Of a DNA stretch of 64,000 bases, positions 45,401-54,957 are shown in pieces. Origin of the DNA: RI-106 sp964496875 (GTDB lineage: Bacteria > Cyanobacteriota > Vampirovibrionia > Obscuribacterales > Obscuribacteraceae). Each line of letters begins with the position of its first letter. Within the stretch, counting starts at the first letter, position 1. Both the position numbers and the translations under genes were made by a program. The stretch covers positions 41,223 through 105,222 of the forward strand of contig CAZCBH010000010.1 of assembly GCA_964496875.1 (NCBI GenBank), given 5' to 3'. The notes under the pieces were generated by a model, which was not told the DNA's origin, did not search any database, and saw only the letters and a program-made list of their open reading frames with translations.

Positions 45401-48262
45401 TTAGCCTGTGCTCTGCAGTCCTTCGGCGACGCCGTTAATCGCCATCAAGACAGTATCCAGGAGCTGGTCAGGCGTGGCAGACCCGCCCGGGTCCACTGGG
45501 ATTTCCGTGGTCTTCTGTCTTTCGGCCCGGTCTCTCAAAGTTTTGATGAACTTGACCTGGAGATAGCTAAGCGGGTCGACATAAGGATTTCGCAAGTCTA
45601 TGGTACGTCTGAGATATTCAGTGTTTTCGAGAAGGTAACTCTGCTCGGTTATGTCGAGCACCGCTCTTCTTGCGCCCTCGTATTCCTTGAGGATCATGGT
45701 CATAATCCTGTCTTTCAACTGGCTTTCTTCCACCAGATTATCGGCATAGTAACTGGCGATCTTCATGTCGGCCACAGCCAATGATTGCTCGACCTTGTTT
45801 ACCAGACCACGGAAGAAAGGCCAGCGCTGATAGAGTTCTCGAAGCGTAGAAAGGTCCTCTGTTTCAAGCAGCCTTTCTACGGCACCGCCGAAGCCATACC
45901 AGCCGGGCAGCAAGAAGCGGCTCTGGGTCCAGGCGAAAACCCAGGGAATTGCCCGCAGGTCGCTTATTGAATTGCTGCCCCGATGCCGACGGGTCGGTCG
46001 CGAACCGAGTCTGAGCTGGGCTATCTCTTTGATGGGGGTGCATTGCTGGAAAAACTCGACGAAATCTTTCTCTCCATAGACCAGGGCGCGGTAGTGTTCG
46101 AAAGCATATTCAGAGAGTTTGTTCATTAATGACAGCCATTCCGGACGGTCGACACCCTCTTTGCGCTGGTGCGCCTCCATCAAACTGGATTTCAAAACCG
46201 CCGAGGCCATGCGCTCGAAGTTGCGAACCGCTATGCCTTGCAGAGAATACTTGGAGCTTATCACCTCTCCCTGCTCGGTTATTTTTATCCTCCCTGATAC
46301 TGTCCCTGGTGGCTGGGCCAGAATCGCTCTGTGGGTTGGACCGCCGCCACGACCGATGGTGCCGCCTCGCCCGTGAAAGAGTCTCAATTTCACACCTTTC
46401 GATTCGGCAAGATCCACCAGCTGTTTCTGCGCTTTGTAGAGCTCCCAGTTCGATGTGACTATGCCACCATCCTTGCCACTATCAGAATATCCGATCATGA
46501 TCTCTTGCAGATCGCCTCTGGCGGAAATATAGTCTCTGTAGAAGCGTTCATCCAATAGCTTCTCGAATATATTCGGGGCGTGTCTCAAATCTTCTATGGT
46601 CTCGAATAGAGGTACGACGCTGATGCTTCTATCTGGTTTGTGGGTGTTGTTCAGAAGACCGCACTCTCTGGCGAAAAGCAATATGGTGAGCAGATCCGAG
46701 GCGTTAGTGGTCATACTGACTATATAAGTATCAAGGGAGCCAGGACCGTGCAGATCCTGCAGCGCGGCCATGGTTCTGAACACGGATATGGTCTCATTTG
46801 TCTCTTCGCTGAAGTTCAGATCACTGGGAATCAGAGGTCTTTTCGACGTTAACTCACTGAGCAGCCACTCATGTTTCTCGTCTTCAGAAAGCTCGCTGAA
46901 TGGTCGGTCGAAGATGCCGAGATAAGCGGTTATCTCGTCGAGGGCCGAGGCATGGCGCTTACTGTGCTGCCTGAAATCGAGCTTGGCTAGATGAAAACCG
47001 AAGATATCGACGATGCTGACAAGCTCTTCCAACTTTCGGATACTGGCTTTGCAGTTGGAGGCGAGCAGGGCTTCTTTAATAAGCTCGAGCTCTTCTTTGA
47101 ACTGGGAGGCGACCGAATAGCCGTATTCTGCTCTCTGTCCTGGATTCTGGAGTGTAAGACGCAGCTTCTCCTGAATGAAGAGCAGCTTTAATCTGAAGGG
47201 CTCGAACCGATATCGCTCCGAATACTCCTGTTGAATGTGAGGAAAGTTCACCGCATCCAGTTGTATTGACTCTTTCAGTCTGGTATCGAATTCGATTACA
47301 TTGGTCGAGTGACTGAGAGCGTTGAAAATACCTTCCAGCTCGCTCAAATACTTGTTGAGAATCAGCTTCCTCTGGAAATCCAGGGCTTTAACGGTTACTT
47401 CCGGCGTCACATAGGGGTTGCCGTCGCGGTCACCACCTATCCAGGAGCCGAAGGTTATGTAGGTGATATCGTCGGGAACACTCAACTTGAGAGATTCAGC
47501 CAGATAGAGGCTGTGCCTCTTCAACTTCTTGTGGACATCTTTGATCGCTTCGAAGATCACATTGTCGAAGAGATAAAGCCCATATTTGACTTCATCCAGA
47601 ACGGCCGGTTTGAAATAGATGATGTGATCGGAGAGCCACAGAGACTCTATAGCGCTTTTCAGCCCACTCTCTATCTCCTCTCTCTGTTTGTAGGTAAGGG
47701 GGCTCAGGTCTTTCTGGTAGAGATGCTTTGCCATCTCCAGCTGTTTGAGAAGAACGGTTCTTCGTGTAATCTCGGTGGGATGCGCGGTAAAGACGATCTG
47801 GATATCCAGGTTCAACAGAGTATTGAGGAGATTCTCTCTGGACTTTCTATCGCCGGTCATATCGGTGAGAATCGCTTCTATGGAGTCGGCAGGGTAGCTC
47901 TCTTCCTGGCTGGACTCTCTCATCGCTTTGCGCCTCAGCCTGTGATTCTGTTCGGCTATGTTAATCAAGTCGAAATAGCAGAGAAAGGCTTTGATGACCT
48001 TCTCCGCTCTATCTATGTCGATATCGGTTACCAGTTTGTCGAGCTGAGCTTTTACCGCTTCAATCTCAGCCCCCGGAGCCGATTCGCTCTCCAATCTGTG
48101 CAGCGTCTTGCAGAGGCCGCGAAATTCTTCTACGGTGGCGAGGACTTGATCTCCTTCCAGCTCCCGGATGGTATCACCGAGCATGAAGCCCAGGCGTCTT
48201 ACATCGTCCCTCAAAGGCTTGTTTCGTTCTGACAGATCGCTGGTTCGGTCGACAGTATTCAT
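45401..48262 (-). CDS. ppc: Phosphoenolpyruvate carboxylase
   Basis: This 953-residue anaplerotic enzyme makes oxaloacetate from phosphoenolpyruvate and bicarbonate. VFTAHPTEITRR with catalytic His161, GYSDSGKDGG and FHGRGGTIGRGGGP are the diagnostic motifs. The C-terminus reads QSTG where most bacterial enzymes end RNTG. The length is slightly above the E. coli form. It lies 62 bases after mltG on the same strand. Regulation by aspartate or acetyl-CoA is typical of the family but not judged here. It complements icd in supplying 2-oxoglutarate precursors. Confidence 0.97.
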   Translation of the reverse strand: MNTVDRTSDLSERNKPLRDDVRRLGFMLGDTIRELEGDQVLATVEEFRGLCKTLHRLESESAPGAEIEAVKAQLDKLVTDIDIDRAEKVIKAFLCYFDLINIAEQNHRLRRKAMRESSQEESYPADSIEAILTDMTGDRKSRENLLNTLLNLDIQIVFTAHPTEITRRTVLLKQLEMAKHLYQKDLSPLTYKQREEIESGLKSAIESLWLSDHIIYFKPAVLDEVKYGLYLFDNVIFEAIKDVHKKLKRHSLYLAESLKLSVPDDITYITFGSWIGGDRDGNPYVTPEVTVKALDFQRKLILNKYLSELEGIFNALSHSTNVIEFDTRLKESIQLDAVNFPHIQQEYSERYRFEPFRLKLLFIQEKLRLTLQNPGQRAEYGYSVASQFKEELELIKEALLASNCKASIRKLEELVSIVDIFGFHLAKLDFRQHSKRHASALDEITAYLGIFDRPFSELSEDEKHEWLLSELTSKRPLIPSDLNFSEETNETISVFRTMAALQDLHGPGSLDTYIVSMTTNASDLLTILLFARECGLLNNTHKPDRSISVVPLFETIEDLRHAPNIFEKLLDERFYRDYISARGDLQEIMIGYSDSGKDGGIVTSNWELYKAQKQLVDLAESKGVKLRLFHGRGGTIGRGGGPTHRAILAQPPGTVSGRIKITEQGEVISSKYSLQGIAVRNFERMASAVLKSSLMEAHQRKEGVDRPEWLSLMNKLSEYAFEHYRALVYGEKDFVEFFQQCTPIKEIAQLRLGSRPTRRHRGSNSISDLRAIPWVFAWTQSRFLLPGWYGFGGAVERLLETEDLSTLRELYQRWPFFRGLVNKVEQSLAVADMKIASYYADNLVEESQLKDRIMTMILKEYEGARRAVLDITEQSYLLENTEYLRRTIDLRNPYVDPLSYLQVKFIKTLRDRAERQKTTEIPVDPGGSATPDQLLDTVLMAINGVAEGLQSTG

Positions 48263-48324
48263 GACCCACCTTCTATTAGAGGAAGAATTGCCTATAGTAA
48301 CATGCTGTCGCCCGCAAAGAAGCT

Positions 48325-49389
48325 TTAGCGTAAGCCGGCTTTACGCTGTTTCTCTTCCCATTCCCTCAGCTTCTTTACTCCATTTTCGAATTCGGCAGAG
48401 GTTACATAGAAGTTGTGTTTGCCGTTGTCGAAATCAGGGTCTCTAACATAATAGATGTATCGTGTATCGGCGGGATTCAGTGCCGCTTTCAAGGAGCTGA
48501 GGCCAGGATTGCCGACCGGACCCGGCGGCAGACCTTTGTAAATTCTTGTGTTATAGGGCGACTTCAGGCGAATATCACTCTGATAGATTTTGCCGTCGTT
48601 TTTCCATTTGCCGTTCAATTTAGAGGCATAGACGATGGTCGAATCGACCGAAAGTCTCGTTCCTGATTTGAGACGGTTGAAGATAACCGACGCAACCACC
48701 GGTCTTTCTTCCTCTAGCTTCGCTTCGGTTTCGACAATGGAGCCGATGGTCACCACCTCGTGGGCGGTCAGCCCTTTCTGGCGAGCATCGTCAGCCAGGT
48801 GTCTTTGCCAAATCTCTTTGAATCTGTGTACCATGCTAGCCACTAGTTCTGGTGCTGTGGTCTCTTTCTGGACGTAGTATGTATCGGGAAACAGATAGCC
48901 TTCCAGATTCTTCGCCGCCGGATCCAGCTCTTTGATGAGGCTCCTGTCTTGCAGGAGCTTCATCGCTTCCTTTGAGGATGCCAGCTTCAATGATGGAGTT
49001 TTTGCCAGAGATTCAGCCACATCGAATATGGTCGATCCCTCGATCACGGTCAGCTTCAGGTGCTCCATGCTGCCGGCTTCCAGAATAGACAGGACCCCTA
49101 GAGGCGAGATCGGGGACTGGAATTTGAAATCGCCCGCCTTGATCAGCGACTTGTGTCCCTGTAACTTGATATAGACCTTGAGAGGCAGCCTGTTGGTGAT
49201 GATGCCTTCCTTCTCGAGTTTTGCCAGGACATCTTCTGTGCTCTCCCCTTTTTTGATTGTGATGATGGTATCGGATTTAGTGTGGAGAACTTCGGTGTTT
49301 AGTTGTTCATATCCTAAAAAAGCGACGAAACAGCACCCTGCCAGGCAGAGAACTAAAAAAGCAATGACTGTGCAAATCAGTTTGATCAT
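48325..49389 (-). CDS. mltG: Endolytic murein transglycosylase MltG
   Basis: This 354-residue inner-membrane enzyme cuts nascent glycan strands and so sets their length. One N-terminal membrane helix (about 5-26) precedes a LysM-like region containing ITIKKGESTEDVLAKL. The catalytic YceG domain follows, with GSIVETEAKLEEERPVVA where Glu220 matches the catalytic Glu218 of E. coli. LEGYLFPDTYYV and YNTRIYKGLPPGPVGNPG are also diagnostic. It begins six bases after the stop of a secreted-protein gene. RuvX/Holliday or folate genes that often accompany mltG are not adjacent. Confidence 0.95.
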   Translation of the reverse strand: MIKLICTVIAFLVLCLAGCCFVAFLGYEQLNTEVLHTKSDTIITIKKGESTEDVLAKLEKEGIITNRLPLKVYIKLQGHKSLIKAGDFKFQSPISPLGVLSILEAGSMEHLKLTVIEGSTIFDVAESLAKTPSLKLASSKEAMKLLQDRSLIKELDPAAKNLEGYLFPDTYYVQKETTAPELVASMVHRFKEIWQRHLADDARQKGLTAHEVVTIGSIVETEAKLEEERPVVASVIFNRLKSGTRLSVDSTIVYASKLNGKWKNDGKIYQSDIRLKSPYNTRIYKGLPPGPVGNPGLSSLKAALNPADTRYIYYVRDPDFDNGKHNFYVTSAEFENGVKKLREWEEKQRKAGLR

Positions 49390-49395
49390 TTCGGC

Positions 49396-50280
49396 TCAAT
49401 CACCCTTTTCGAAAGTCAGGTGCCATTCTCCCCCGGTTCTTCTCATTGAAAGCGCCTGTTTCTTCAAGCGCATGCTCACAGTTCCCTTTGGCGGCTTCGT
49501 AACTGCACTCAAAGCGGCAAAGGACAAATCTTGCTTGATATCTATCACAGAATCACTCTCCGCAAGAAAGGCGTTCGCTCCGGCTGTGACTCTTACCAGA
49601 TCCGGATCCTCGCCGCTTGTGTCAATGATAACCTCATCGAGTTTTTTGCATTTGAACTTCAGATCATCTCTTCTCATAAGTTCAAGCTCTGCCCTTAGCA
49701 TCTTCTGGTACAGGGCTGCGGCCTCCGGTCGGATTCTCTTCTGCTCTTTGAGCGCAAAAGAATATAAATCTTTCAGCTTATTCGAATTCTTGGCACTCAA
49801 TGCCTCTAAATAGTCTTTCACCAGGCTGAGAATTGCGGAGCGGTCGGCGTCACCAAGACCCCGTCTTGTAGCCTCCGACACCGGCTCTCGACTGATATTG
49901 AATTGTATCGGATAGGCACCCAAATCCTTGTTGGGCGGAACTTGAAGTCGGAGCAACGGCTCTACCTTCGGACCACTGGTTCGTTTTTCGAGAATGACTT
50001 CCAGGCGAGAGTTGCGGGCGCTTTTCCCTTCGAGTTTCAAAGTATTCAGACCATCTACTACGCCCGAGCTAACATCCCTGGGGATTTTCAAAGAGCGAAT
50101 CGGACCACCCAGGCAATCGAAGCCATTCAGTTTTATCGAGTCTATGCGAGAAGCTGTGCCTTTTATATTTAGCGTATATACGATATATGCGACTGGCTCG
50201 GCCGCGTAGGAAGCTGAAGTCAAGGCCAAAAAAAAGACCGCTGCGCCTGGAAGGAATTTTGCTTTCTTTTGCCAATACAT
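49396..50280 (-). CDS. Secreted protein upstream of mltG, unknown function
   Basis: The 294-residue product has an N-terminal signal peptide ending near YAA. An Ig-like or beta-rich segment (about 30-130) follows. The C-terminal part (about 145-290) has the helix-then-sheet plan of NTF2-like or Cif-type lipoprotein domains, containing VKDYLEALSAKNSNKLKDLYSFA and ending GGEWHLTFEKGD. That fold assignment is an impression from the pattern. It is joined to mltG by a six-base gap, so it is translated from the same transcript and may act with MltG in the envelope. Confidence 0.75.
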   Translation of the reverse strand: MYWQKKAKFLPGAAVFFLALTSASYAAEPVAYIVYTLNIKGTASRIDSIKLNGFDCLGGPIRSLKIPRDVSSGVVDGLNTLKLEGKSARNSRLEVILEKRTSGPKVEPLLRLQVPPNKDLGAYPIQFNISREPVSEATRRGLGDADRSAILSLVKDYLEALSAKNSNKLKDLYSFALKEQKRIRPEAAALYQKMLRAELELMRRDDLKFKCKKLDEVIIDTSGEDPDLVRVTAGANAFLAESDSVIDIKQDLSFAALSAVTKPPKGTVSMRLKKQALSMRRTGGEWHLTFEKGD

Positions 50281-50407
50281 AGTTATCTGCTAAATTTGAC
50301 TGGTTCTGTACATTCTACCTGGAGTAAGCCACTTTTCTTTCCGGTCAGGATATTTCGGAACAACGAGATCATCCTCTCGTCCTCCGTCTTCAGGCTGGAG
50401 AAGGGAA

Positions 50408-51424
50408 TTGTCGACCGTGCCGTTTTTCGAAAATAGAAGAAGTTTCATATCCTTTGCCCTGGCACTGCTTTCGGTGGTTGCCGTCACATTAATTCCTTTC
50501 GGATTGGCAGAGGCAAGAGAAGAGTTCAAGGTGGATATCTCTCGCCCTGGAAGTGGTGCACGCCCTCTGACAGCCAATGTCTCCAGCTTCTCGAATATAC
50601 CCGGCGCCGAGAGGGGCTATCTTCCCGGATTGATGACTAGAACCCCTGCGGTTACCGGTTCGGTCAACGCGGCGGTGGTCAAGCCGGACATTTATAAAGC
50701 CTGGCTATCTAAAACCCATCCGCAGTTCGCTCTCAAAGCATCTTCCTATTCTCCCGAGAGCATCATCGTCATAAAAGGTCAGTGGGACAACTCCAGAAAG
50801 ACTCTGGATAAGCTGGGTATGCCGCACAAAGAGGTCTCTTCCGGCGAGTTCGCCGCATTGCCTCTGGAAGCTACCAGGGTGGTTATTGTTGATTGCGAGG
50901 GTAATCTTGATCAAAAAGCACGCCAGAAGTTGCGGCAGTTCGTTATCCGGGGCGGCTATCTGCTTTCTACCGACTGGGATCTCGATGGCTTTCTCTCCTC
51001 CACTTTCATGGATTACCTGACCTGGAATAAAGCCGTCAATCGCAATTTGATCTATGATGCTACTGTGGTGGATGCTGATCCGATCCTATTTCGAAACACC
51101 GTAACTGATGCACCCTGGAAGCTTGATCTTGAGAGTCATTTGATTCGGGTCAATGATCGAAGCCGGGTCAGAGTCCTGATTGAAAGCCGAAGATTGAAAG
51201 AAGAGGATCCGGATAGAGCCGGAGTGTTAGCGGCGGTTTTCGCCTTCGGTCGAGGCTATGTTCTTCATATGGCAGGTCATTTCGATAACAACAGCGGGGT
51301 GCCGGTTCGTCACCGTTTACCCGATCCTGCTCCGATTATCGAAATCGGATTGAGACAAGCTCTTGCCGCCAATTTCGTGGTAGCCGGTCTGACCGGAGAG
51401 CGCATAAGAACCGGCCGGCATTAA
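50408..51424 (+). CDS. Secreted GATase-like (DUF4159-like) protein
   Basis: The TTG start at 50408 has GGAG seven bases upstream; GTG at 50417 is an alternative. The 338-residue product has a signal peptide ending near AEA. The core has the alternating strand-helix plan of class I glutamine amidotransferase-like proteins: TRVVIVDCEGNLDQKARQKLRQFVIRGGYLLSTDWDLD. GRGYVLHMAGHFDNNSG follows. No Cys-His-Glu triad can be assigned, so enzyme activity is not implied. It resembles DUF4159 proteins, a comparison from memory. The stop codon overlaps that of the convergent gene by sharing TTAA. Confidence 0.7.
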   Translation: MSTVPFFENRRSFISFALALLSVVAVTLIPFGLAEAREEFKVDISRPGSGARPLTANVSSFSNIPGAERGYLPGLMTRTPAVTGSVNAAVVKPDIYKAWLSKTHPQFALKASSYSPESIIVIKGQWDNSRKTLDKLGMPHKEVSSGEFAALPLEATRVVIVDCEGNLDQKARQKLRQFVIRGGYLLSTDWDLDGFLSSTFMDYLTWNKAVNRNLIYDATVVDADPILFRNTVTDAPWKLDLESHLIRVNDRSRVRVLIESRRLKEEDPDRAGVLAAVFAFGRGYVLHMAGHFDNNSGVPVRHRLPDPAPIIEIGLRQALAANFVVAGLTGERIRTGRH

Positions 51425-52233
51425 TATCCGAAAAGTGCTCTCAGTCCGGTGTTGAGAAAGGAATTACCCATCGTTTGCTGGGGATAATATCCGCCGCCGT
51501 TGCCATAGTACGGATTGCCGTAGCCGCCATAGCCATAGCCGCTTCCATAGGGATTGCCGTAATACGGATTAGCACCATAGGGAGTGCCGTAGCCACCATA
51601 ACCGCCATAATATGGATTCGGCTGGTAATAGCCGCCATTCCTCTGCGCCGCTTTATTGAGCATATAGGCGCCTGCAACCGGTGCGGCCACCGATGCTGCC
51701 TTACCGAGAATGCTTGCCATGGCGCCTCCCGCGCCTTTGAGCTTACTTCCGGTTCCGCCACCACCACTGGTGCTACCACTACCCCCGCCGTTGTTCTCCT
51801 GGACAAATCCGGACTGTCCGGTGTCTGTATTCTGGCTGAAATCGGTCGGCGAACTCTCCATGAAGCTACCAGGACTGCCGGTACTGACTTCGTTGCCCTG
51901 GGGCTGCTGGTTATTGTAACCACCGGTGGTGGTAGGAAATCCCCCTGTGCCGTTGCCGTAGTTCATGCCCTGGCTTTGCTGGGCTTGTCCGTAATAAGTG
52001 TTTTGCCCCTGAGGCTGATTCGGAGCGGAATAAGGGGTCTGGTACTGAGCCTGACCCTGACCTGAATTATTGTATTGATTACCGTACTGACTATTGTATT
52101 GATTGCCGTACTGGTTGTTGTTGCCGTAATACTGGCCGTCCGCCTGCCCCCAGTTCTGAGCCCGGGCGCTGTTTACAGAAATCAAAAAGAACAGTCCTAG
52201 AAAAATGACCAAAGATTTGGCTAATGCAAGCAT
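51421..52233 (-). CDS. Secreted Gln/Asn/Gly/Tyr-rich low-complexity protein
   Basis: The ATG at 52233 is chosen for its signal peptide (ending SARA) and nearby GAGAA; the frame opens at 52290. The 270-residue mature part starts with YGNQYN-type repeats rich in Q, N and Y. It then has a Gly/Ser linker, a small Ala-rich hydrophobic stretch (GKAASVAAPVAGAYML, about 185-200), and a C-terminal run of NPYYGGYGG-type repeats. The composition resembles prion-like or elastic surface proteins. The hydrophobic stretch could act as an anchor. It overlaps the convergent gene by four bases. Function is unknown. Confidence 0.78.
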   Translation of the reverse strand: MLALAKSLVIFLGLFFLISVNSARAQNWGQADGQYYGNNNQYGNQYNSQYGNQYNNSGQGQAQYQTPYSAPNQPQGQNTYYGQAQQSQGMNYGNGTGGFPTTTGGYNNQQPQGNEVSTGSPGSFMESSPTDFSQNTDTGQSGFVQENNGGGSGSTSGGGGTGSKLKGAGGAMASILGKAASVAAPVAGAYMLNKAAQRNGGYYQPNPYYGGYGGYGTPYGANPYYGNPYGSGYGYGGYGNPYYGNGGGYYPQQTMGNSFLNTGLRALFGY

Positions 52234-52359
52234 TTCAAAATTCTCTATAGTAATTAAGTTCAGAATAGTCTTAGTATATTGGGATGTCAATAGTCATTGC
52301 CTCGGATCTTGTGGTAATTTCGTTGAGTTCCGAGCATCGAAGGAGTCCATGAAATCAAG

Positions 52360-53172
52360 ATGGAAAAGCAGCTTAGCGGCGAACACCTTAACAGTCTCTC
52401 CCAGGCCGATCTCTTGATCGACCAGGGTAAAACACACTTCGAGCACGGAAGATTCGAGGAGGCAAAAGGTTGCTTCGCGACAGCCCTCGAAAAGCGCAAT
52501 GCCGCCCTCGGAGAAGACGAACCCGACTGTGCCGAGGCGCGTCATTACCTTGGTCTCAGTCTGGCCGAGACCAATGCTTTTGAAGAGGCGGAAAGAGAGT
52601 TTGTCCGATCGGTCGAGATATACGAGAAAGCATTTTACGAAGGTCACTATAAACTTGCCCCGGTACTCATGGACCATGCGGCATTTCTGATGAAAGCCGG
52701 TCAGTGGGAAAAGGCCGAGCCTCTTTGTGTAAGAGCCCAGGATATTTTTTCCAAGACCCTGAATGGAGACCATCGTCTGATTATCGAATCGACCTACCGG
52801 CTAGGAATCATCTATCGTAAGCTGGCAAAGTATGCTGACGCCATGAAACTATTTGTCAAAGTCAAAAAGGCTTTTGAAAGTCCTTATGGTCCGACGGAAG
52901 AATTCAAGTATCTAGAAGCCCTGATCAATCAGGACCAGGGTAAAGCTAAAGAGGCTGAAACAGCTTATCTCGAGGCTATCAAAGGTTTTGAGCATCGGCG
53001 CAATTTGTCCCGGTTGGCTGATTGCCTGAGAAGTTATGCGGAGCTATTGAAGAGCCAGAAGCTCTCCGAGCGCGCTGACGAAATCATCGCCAAAGCAGAA
53101 GCGATAGAAGAAAGAGCAGAAGGACTATCCTTCTCAGGCGCCCTCTTTACCTCGACTCTTCTGAAAGCCTGA
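52360..53172 (+). CDS. Cytoplasmic TPR protein
   Basis: The 270-residue product without signal or membrane helix has five to six TPR units from about 15 to 235. Examples are ADLLIDQGKTHFEHGRFEEAKGCFATALEKRNAALG and AEKAYLEAIKGFEHRRN-like parts. The 42-residue spacing is of the TPR_12 type, as in the gene at 25079. It lies in opposite orientation to its neighbours and ends one base short of the convergent TadE gene stop. A GGAG thirteen bases before the ATG is a weak ribosome site. Its binding partner is unknown. Confidence 0.85.
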   Translation: MEKQLSGEHLNSLSQADLLIDQGKTHFEHGRFEEAKGCFATALEKRNAALGEDEPDCAEARHYLGLSLAETNAFEEAEREFVRSVEIYEKAFYEGHYKLAPVLMDHAAFLMKAGQWEKAEPLCVRAQDIFSKTLNGDHRLIIESTYRLGIIYRKLAKYADAMKLFVKVKKAFESPYGPTEEFKYLEALINQDQGKAKEAETAYLEAIKGFEHRRNLSRLADCLRSYAELLKSQKLSERADEIIAKAEAIEERAEGLSFSGALFTSTLLKA

Positions 53173-53173
53173 T

Positions 53174-53758
53174 TTATTGATTCAGTCCTTCCGGAAATTC
53201 GGCTGAGCCGGTGGCTACGAAATTCATCGGTGCCGGTGGTCCAAGGCCAGGTACAGATCCAATCCAGGGGATTGAACTCAGATCCATGAAAGGTCCGACA
53301 TTGAAGCGGGCGCGCACTTTGTATTCATAAGTGTTGGCATCCGGATCCGCAGTCACCGGAATAGGTGTATTGACCGTATATTCGGTGGCTGTGCCGGCAC
53401 CGCCGTAGGGCGTCGCCACCACCGAAAGGTCTATGCCGCTACCACCGGCTCCCCCGATGGGGCTCAGTTTGGCGAATTTGCCGAAGCCGCTGCTCTGGAA
53501 ATAGGCACTCTCCTGTTGAACCACATTCAGCGCTTCGGTAAAGGTCGACTGGGTAGAGGCGCGGCTGGCTGCCTGTTTGGCTGCCAGATAGGCGGTTCCC
53601 ACACCGGCGGCGAACATTATCAGGTTGATTAGAGGAAAGAGGATGACCAGGAAGAAAATCAACAAAGCTGGTGCGAATTCCGCGGTGGTAGCACCACCAC
53701 CATATTGATTTCTGCTCCAGGATCGTCCTCTGAAAGCTTTGACACGAAGACTATTCAC
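53174..53758 (-). CDS. TadE/TadG-like pilus assembly protein
   Basis: The GTG start gives 194 residues. The N-terminus is basic and then reads GGATTAEFAPALLIFFLVILFPLINLIM, the TadE motif of a short positive stretch, AxxEFA and a single membrane helix (about 22-48). The C-terminal 140 residues face outward and are Gly-rich. TadE-like pseudopilins are minor parts of Flp/Tad pili that need TadV processing, and the Glu in AEFA is the typical position. No other tad genes are in the window, so this is an orphan. It lies 92 bases after the sensor kinase gene. Confidence 0.85.
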   Translation of the reverse strand: MNSLRVKAFRGRSWSRNQYGGGATTAEFAPALLIFFLVILFPLINLIMFAAGVGTAYLAAKQAASRASTQSTFTEALNVVQQESAYFQSSGFGKFAKLSPIGGAGGSGIDLSVVATPYGGAGTATEYTVNTPIPVTADPDANTYEYKVRARFNVGPFMDLSSIPWIGSVPGLGPPAPMNFVATGSAEFPEGLNQ

Positions 53759-53850
53759 GATTCACACCCGAAAAAATTACGAAGATAACTCAGATATCTG
53801 ACAAAGGTCTCTATTACGTTTATACCACGCTCATCTGATACTAAAAGGGG

Positions 53851-54879
53851 TCAGCCTTCTTGCGATAGAGGTAGTCTCAGCCAGACCTCCGCCCCGGTTC
53901 CGGTTCGATCAAAATCCGAAGGAGTGAGGCTGCCGTTGTGTAAATCGACAACCTGTCTGGCCATATCCAGGCTGAGGGTGGGAATCAGCTTCAAATCATC
54001 CCAGTCGGAATCATCTCGGCCCCCTTCCGTCCCGGTTTCAGTGAGGGAGAAACGCAGGTCCGCCCAACCGTCTTTGTCCGACGAGGATATCTTGAGCCTA
54101 CTTAAGTTGCCTCGATGGCCGATAAAATATCTGATTAACTGGGCAATGGCCTGGGGCAGACGTTCTTCATCGGCGTCCACTCTGATATCTTGGAGATCCG
54201 CTTCGATTTCCACATTGTATTCTTCAGCAAATTCAGCCACCAGAGACAGCGAGTCCTGAACCAGCGCTTTCAGATTGGACCGGCGTTTCTGAAGAAAAAT
54301 CCTGCCGCTTTCAAACTGCTCTACGTCGAGGATGCTGTTGATCATCAAGGTGAGACGCTTACTGTTTCGCTCGGCTATCTGGACGATGCTTTCGATTCTA
54401 GAAAGCTTTCCTGATTTCAAAAGAGCCAGGGCACCGACGATTGATGAGAGCGGGGAACGCAATTCGTGGGTGATACGCTTGTAGAACTGTCTCTTCAGGA
54501 AGATGAAGGACTCTCTATCTTTTGAGTCGGTGATAAAGACGCAGTAGCTGTCCTGACCTTCTACCGGGACTACCGAAACGTCCACCGGAATGAGCCTGTT
54601 TTCACCTTTCGTATCTTGTATCTTTACCGCTCCTCGGACAATTACGTCCCGGGTAATGGCTACGAGTCTGGCTAGCGAATTGTCCGACTGGTCGAATTCG
54701 AGCAGTTCAATCAGATTGCTCTGTTTGAGCTGCTCGGCGCTCATTCCGAAGAGTACTTCCGCCCGGCTGTTTGCATGTTCGATTTGGGCTTGATTGTCGG
54801 CTTCTTTGACGACAAGTATTCCGACAAACCTGTTATCGAGAAGGCTTCTGACTAAAGGGGAAAGGGGGATATCGGTCAT
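53851..54879 (-). CDS. PAS-domain histidine kinase with degenerate ATPase domain
   Basis: The ATG at 54879 (342 residues) is preferred to the GTG at 54912. Residues about 10-125 form a PAS domain (VGILVVKEADNQAQIEHAN). A HisKA dimerisation domain with ITHELRSPLSSIVGA follows. The ATPase domain keeps the G2-like GTGAEVWLRLP but lacks the Asn of the N-box (the helix reads RLPQAIAQLIRYF) and has no DxGxG G1 box. ATP binding is thus doubtful, and it may act as a phosphatase or partner. No membrane helix is seen. It lies between a Ser/Thr kinase gene and TadE on the same strand. Confidence 0.86.
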   Translation of the reverse strand: MTDIPLSPLVRSLLDNRFVGILVVKEADNQAQIEHANSRAEVLFGMSAEQLKQSNLIELLEFDQSDNSLARLVAITRDVIVRGAVKIQDTKGENRLIPVDVSVVPVEGQDSYCVFITDSKDRESFIFLKRQFYKRITHELRSPLSSIVGALALLKSGKLSRIESIVQIAERNSKRLTLMINSILDVEQFESGRIFLQKRRSNLKALVQDSLSLVAEFAEEYNVEIEADLQDIRVDADEERLPQAIAQLIRYFIGHRGNLSRLKISSSDKDGWADLRFSLTETGTEGGRDDSDWDDLKLIPTLSLDMARQVVDLHNGSLTPSDFDRTGTGAEVWLRLPLSQEG

Positions 54880-54957
54880 TCTACAACCTGTCTTGAGCCC
54901 ATGACGGACCACTATCCTCTCTTCATTCCCTGTGTAGAGAATAATTCTCCCAGTGTC

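Noticed and set aside
47309..48232. 307-codon open frame opposite ppc
   Set aside because: Shadow of the phosphoenolpyruvate carboxylase gene, with no ribosome site or domain.
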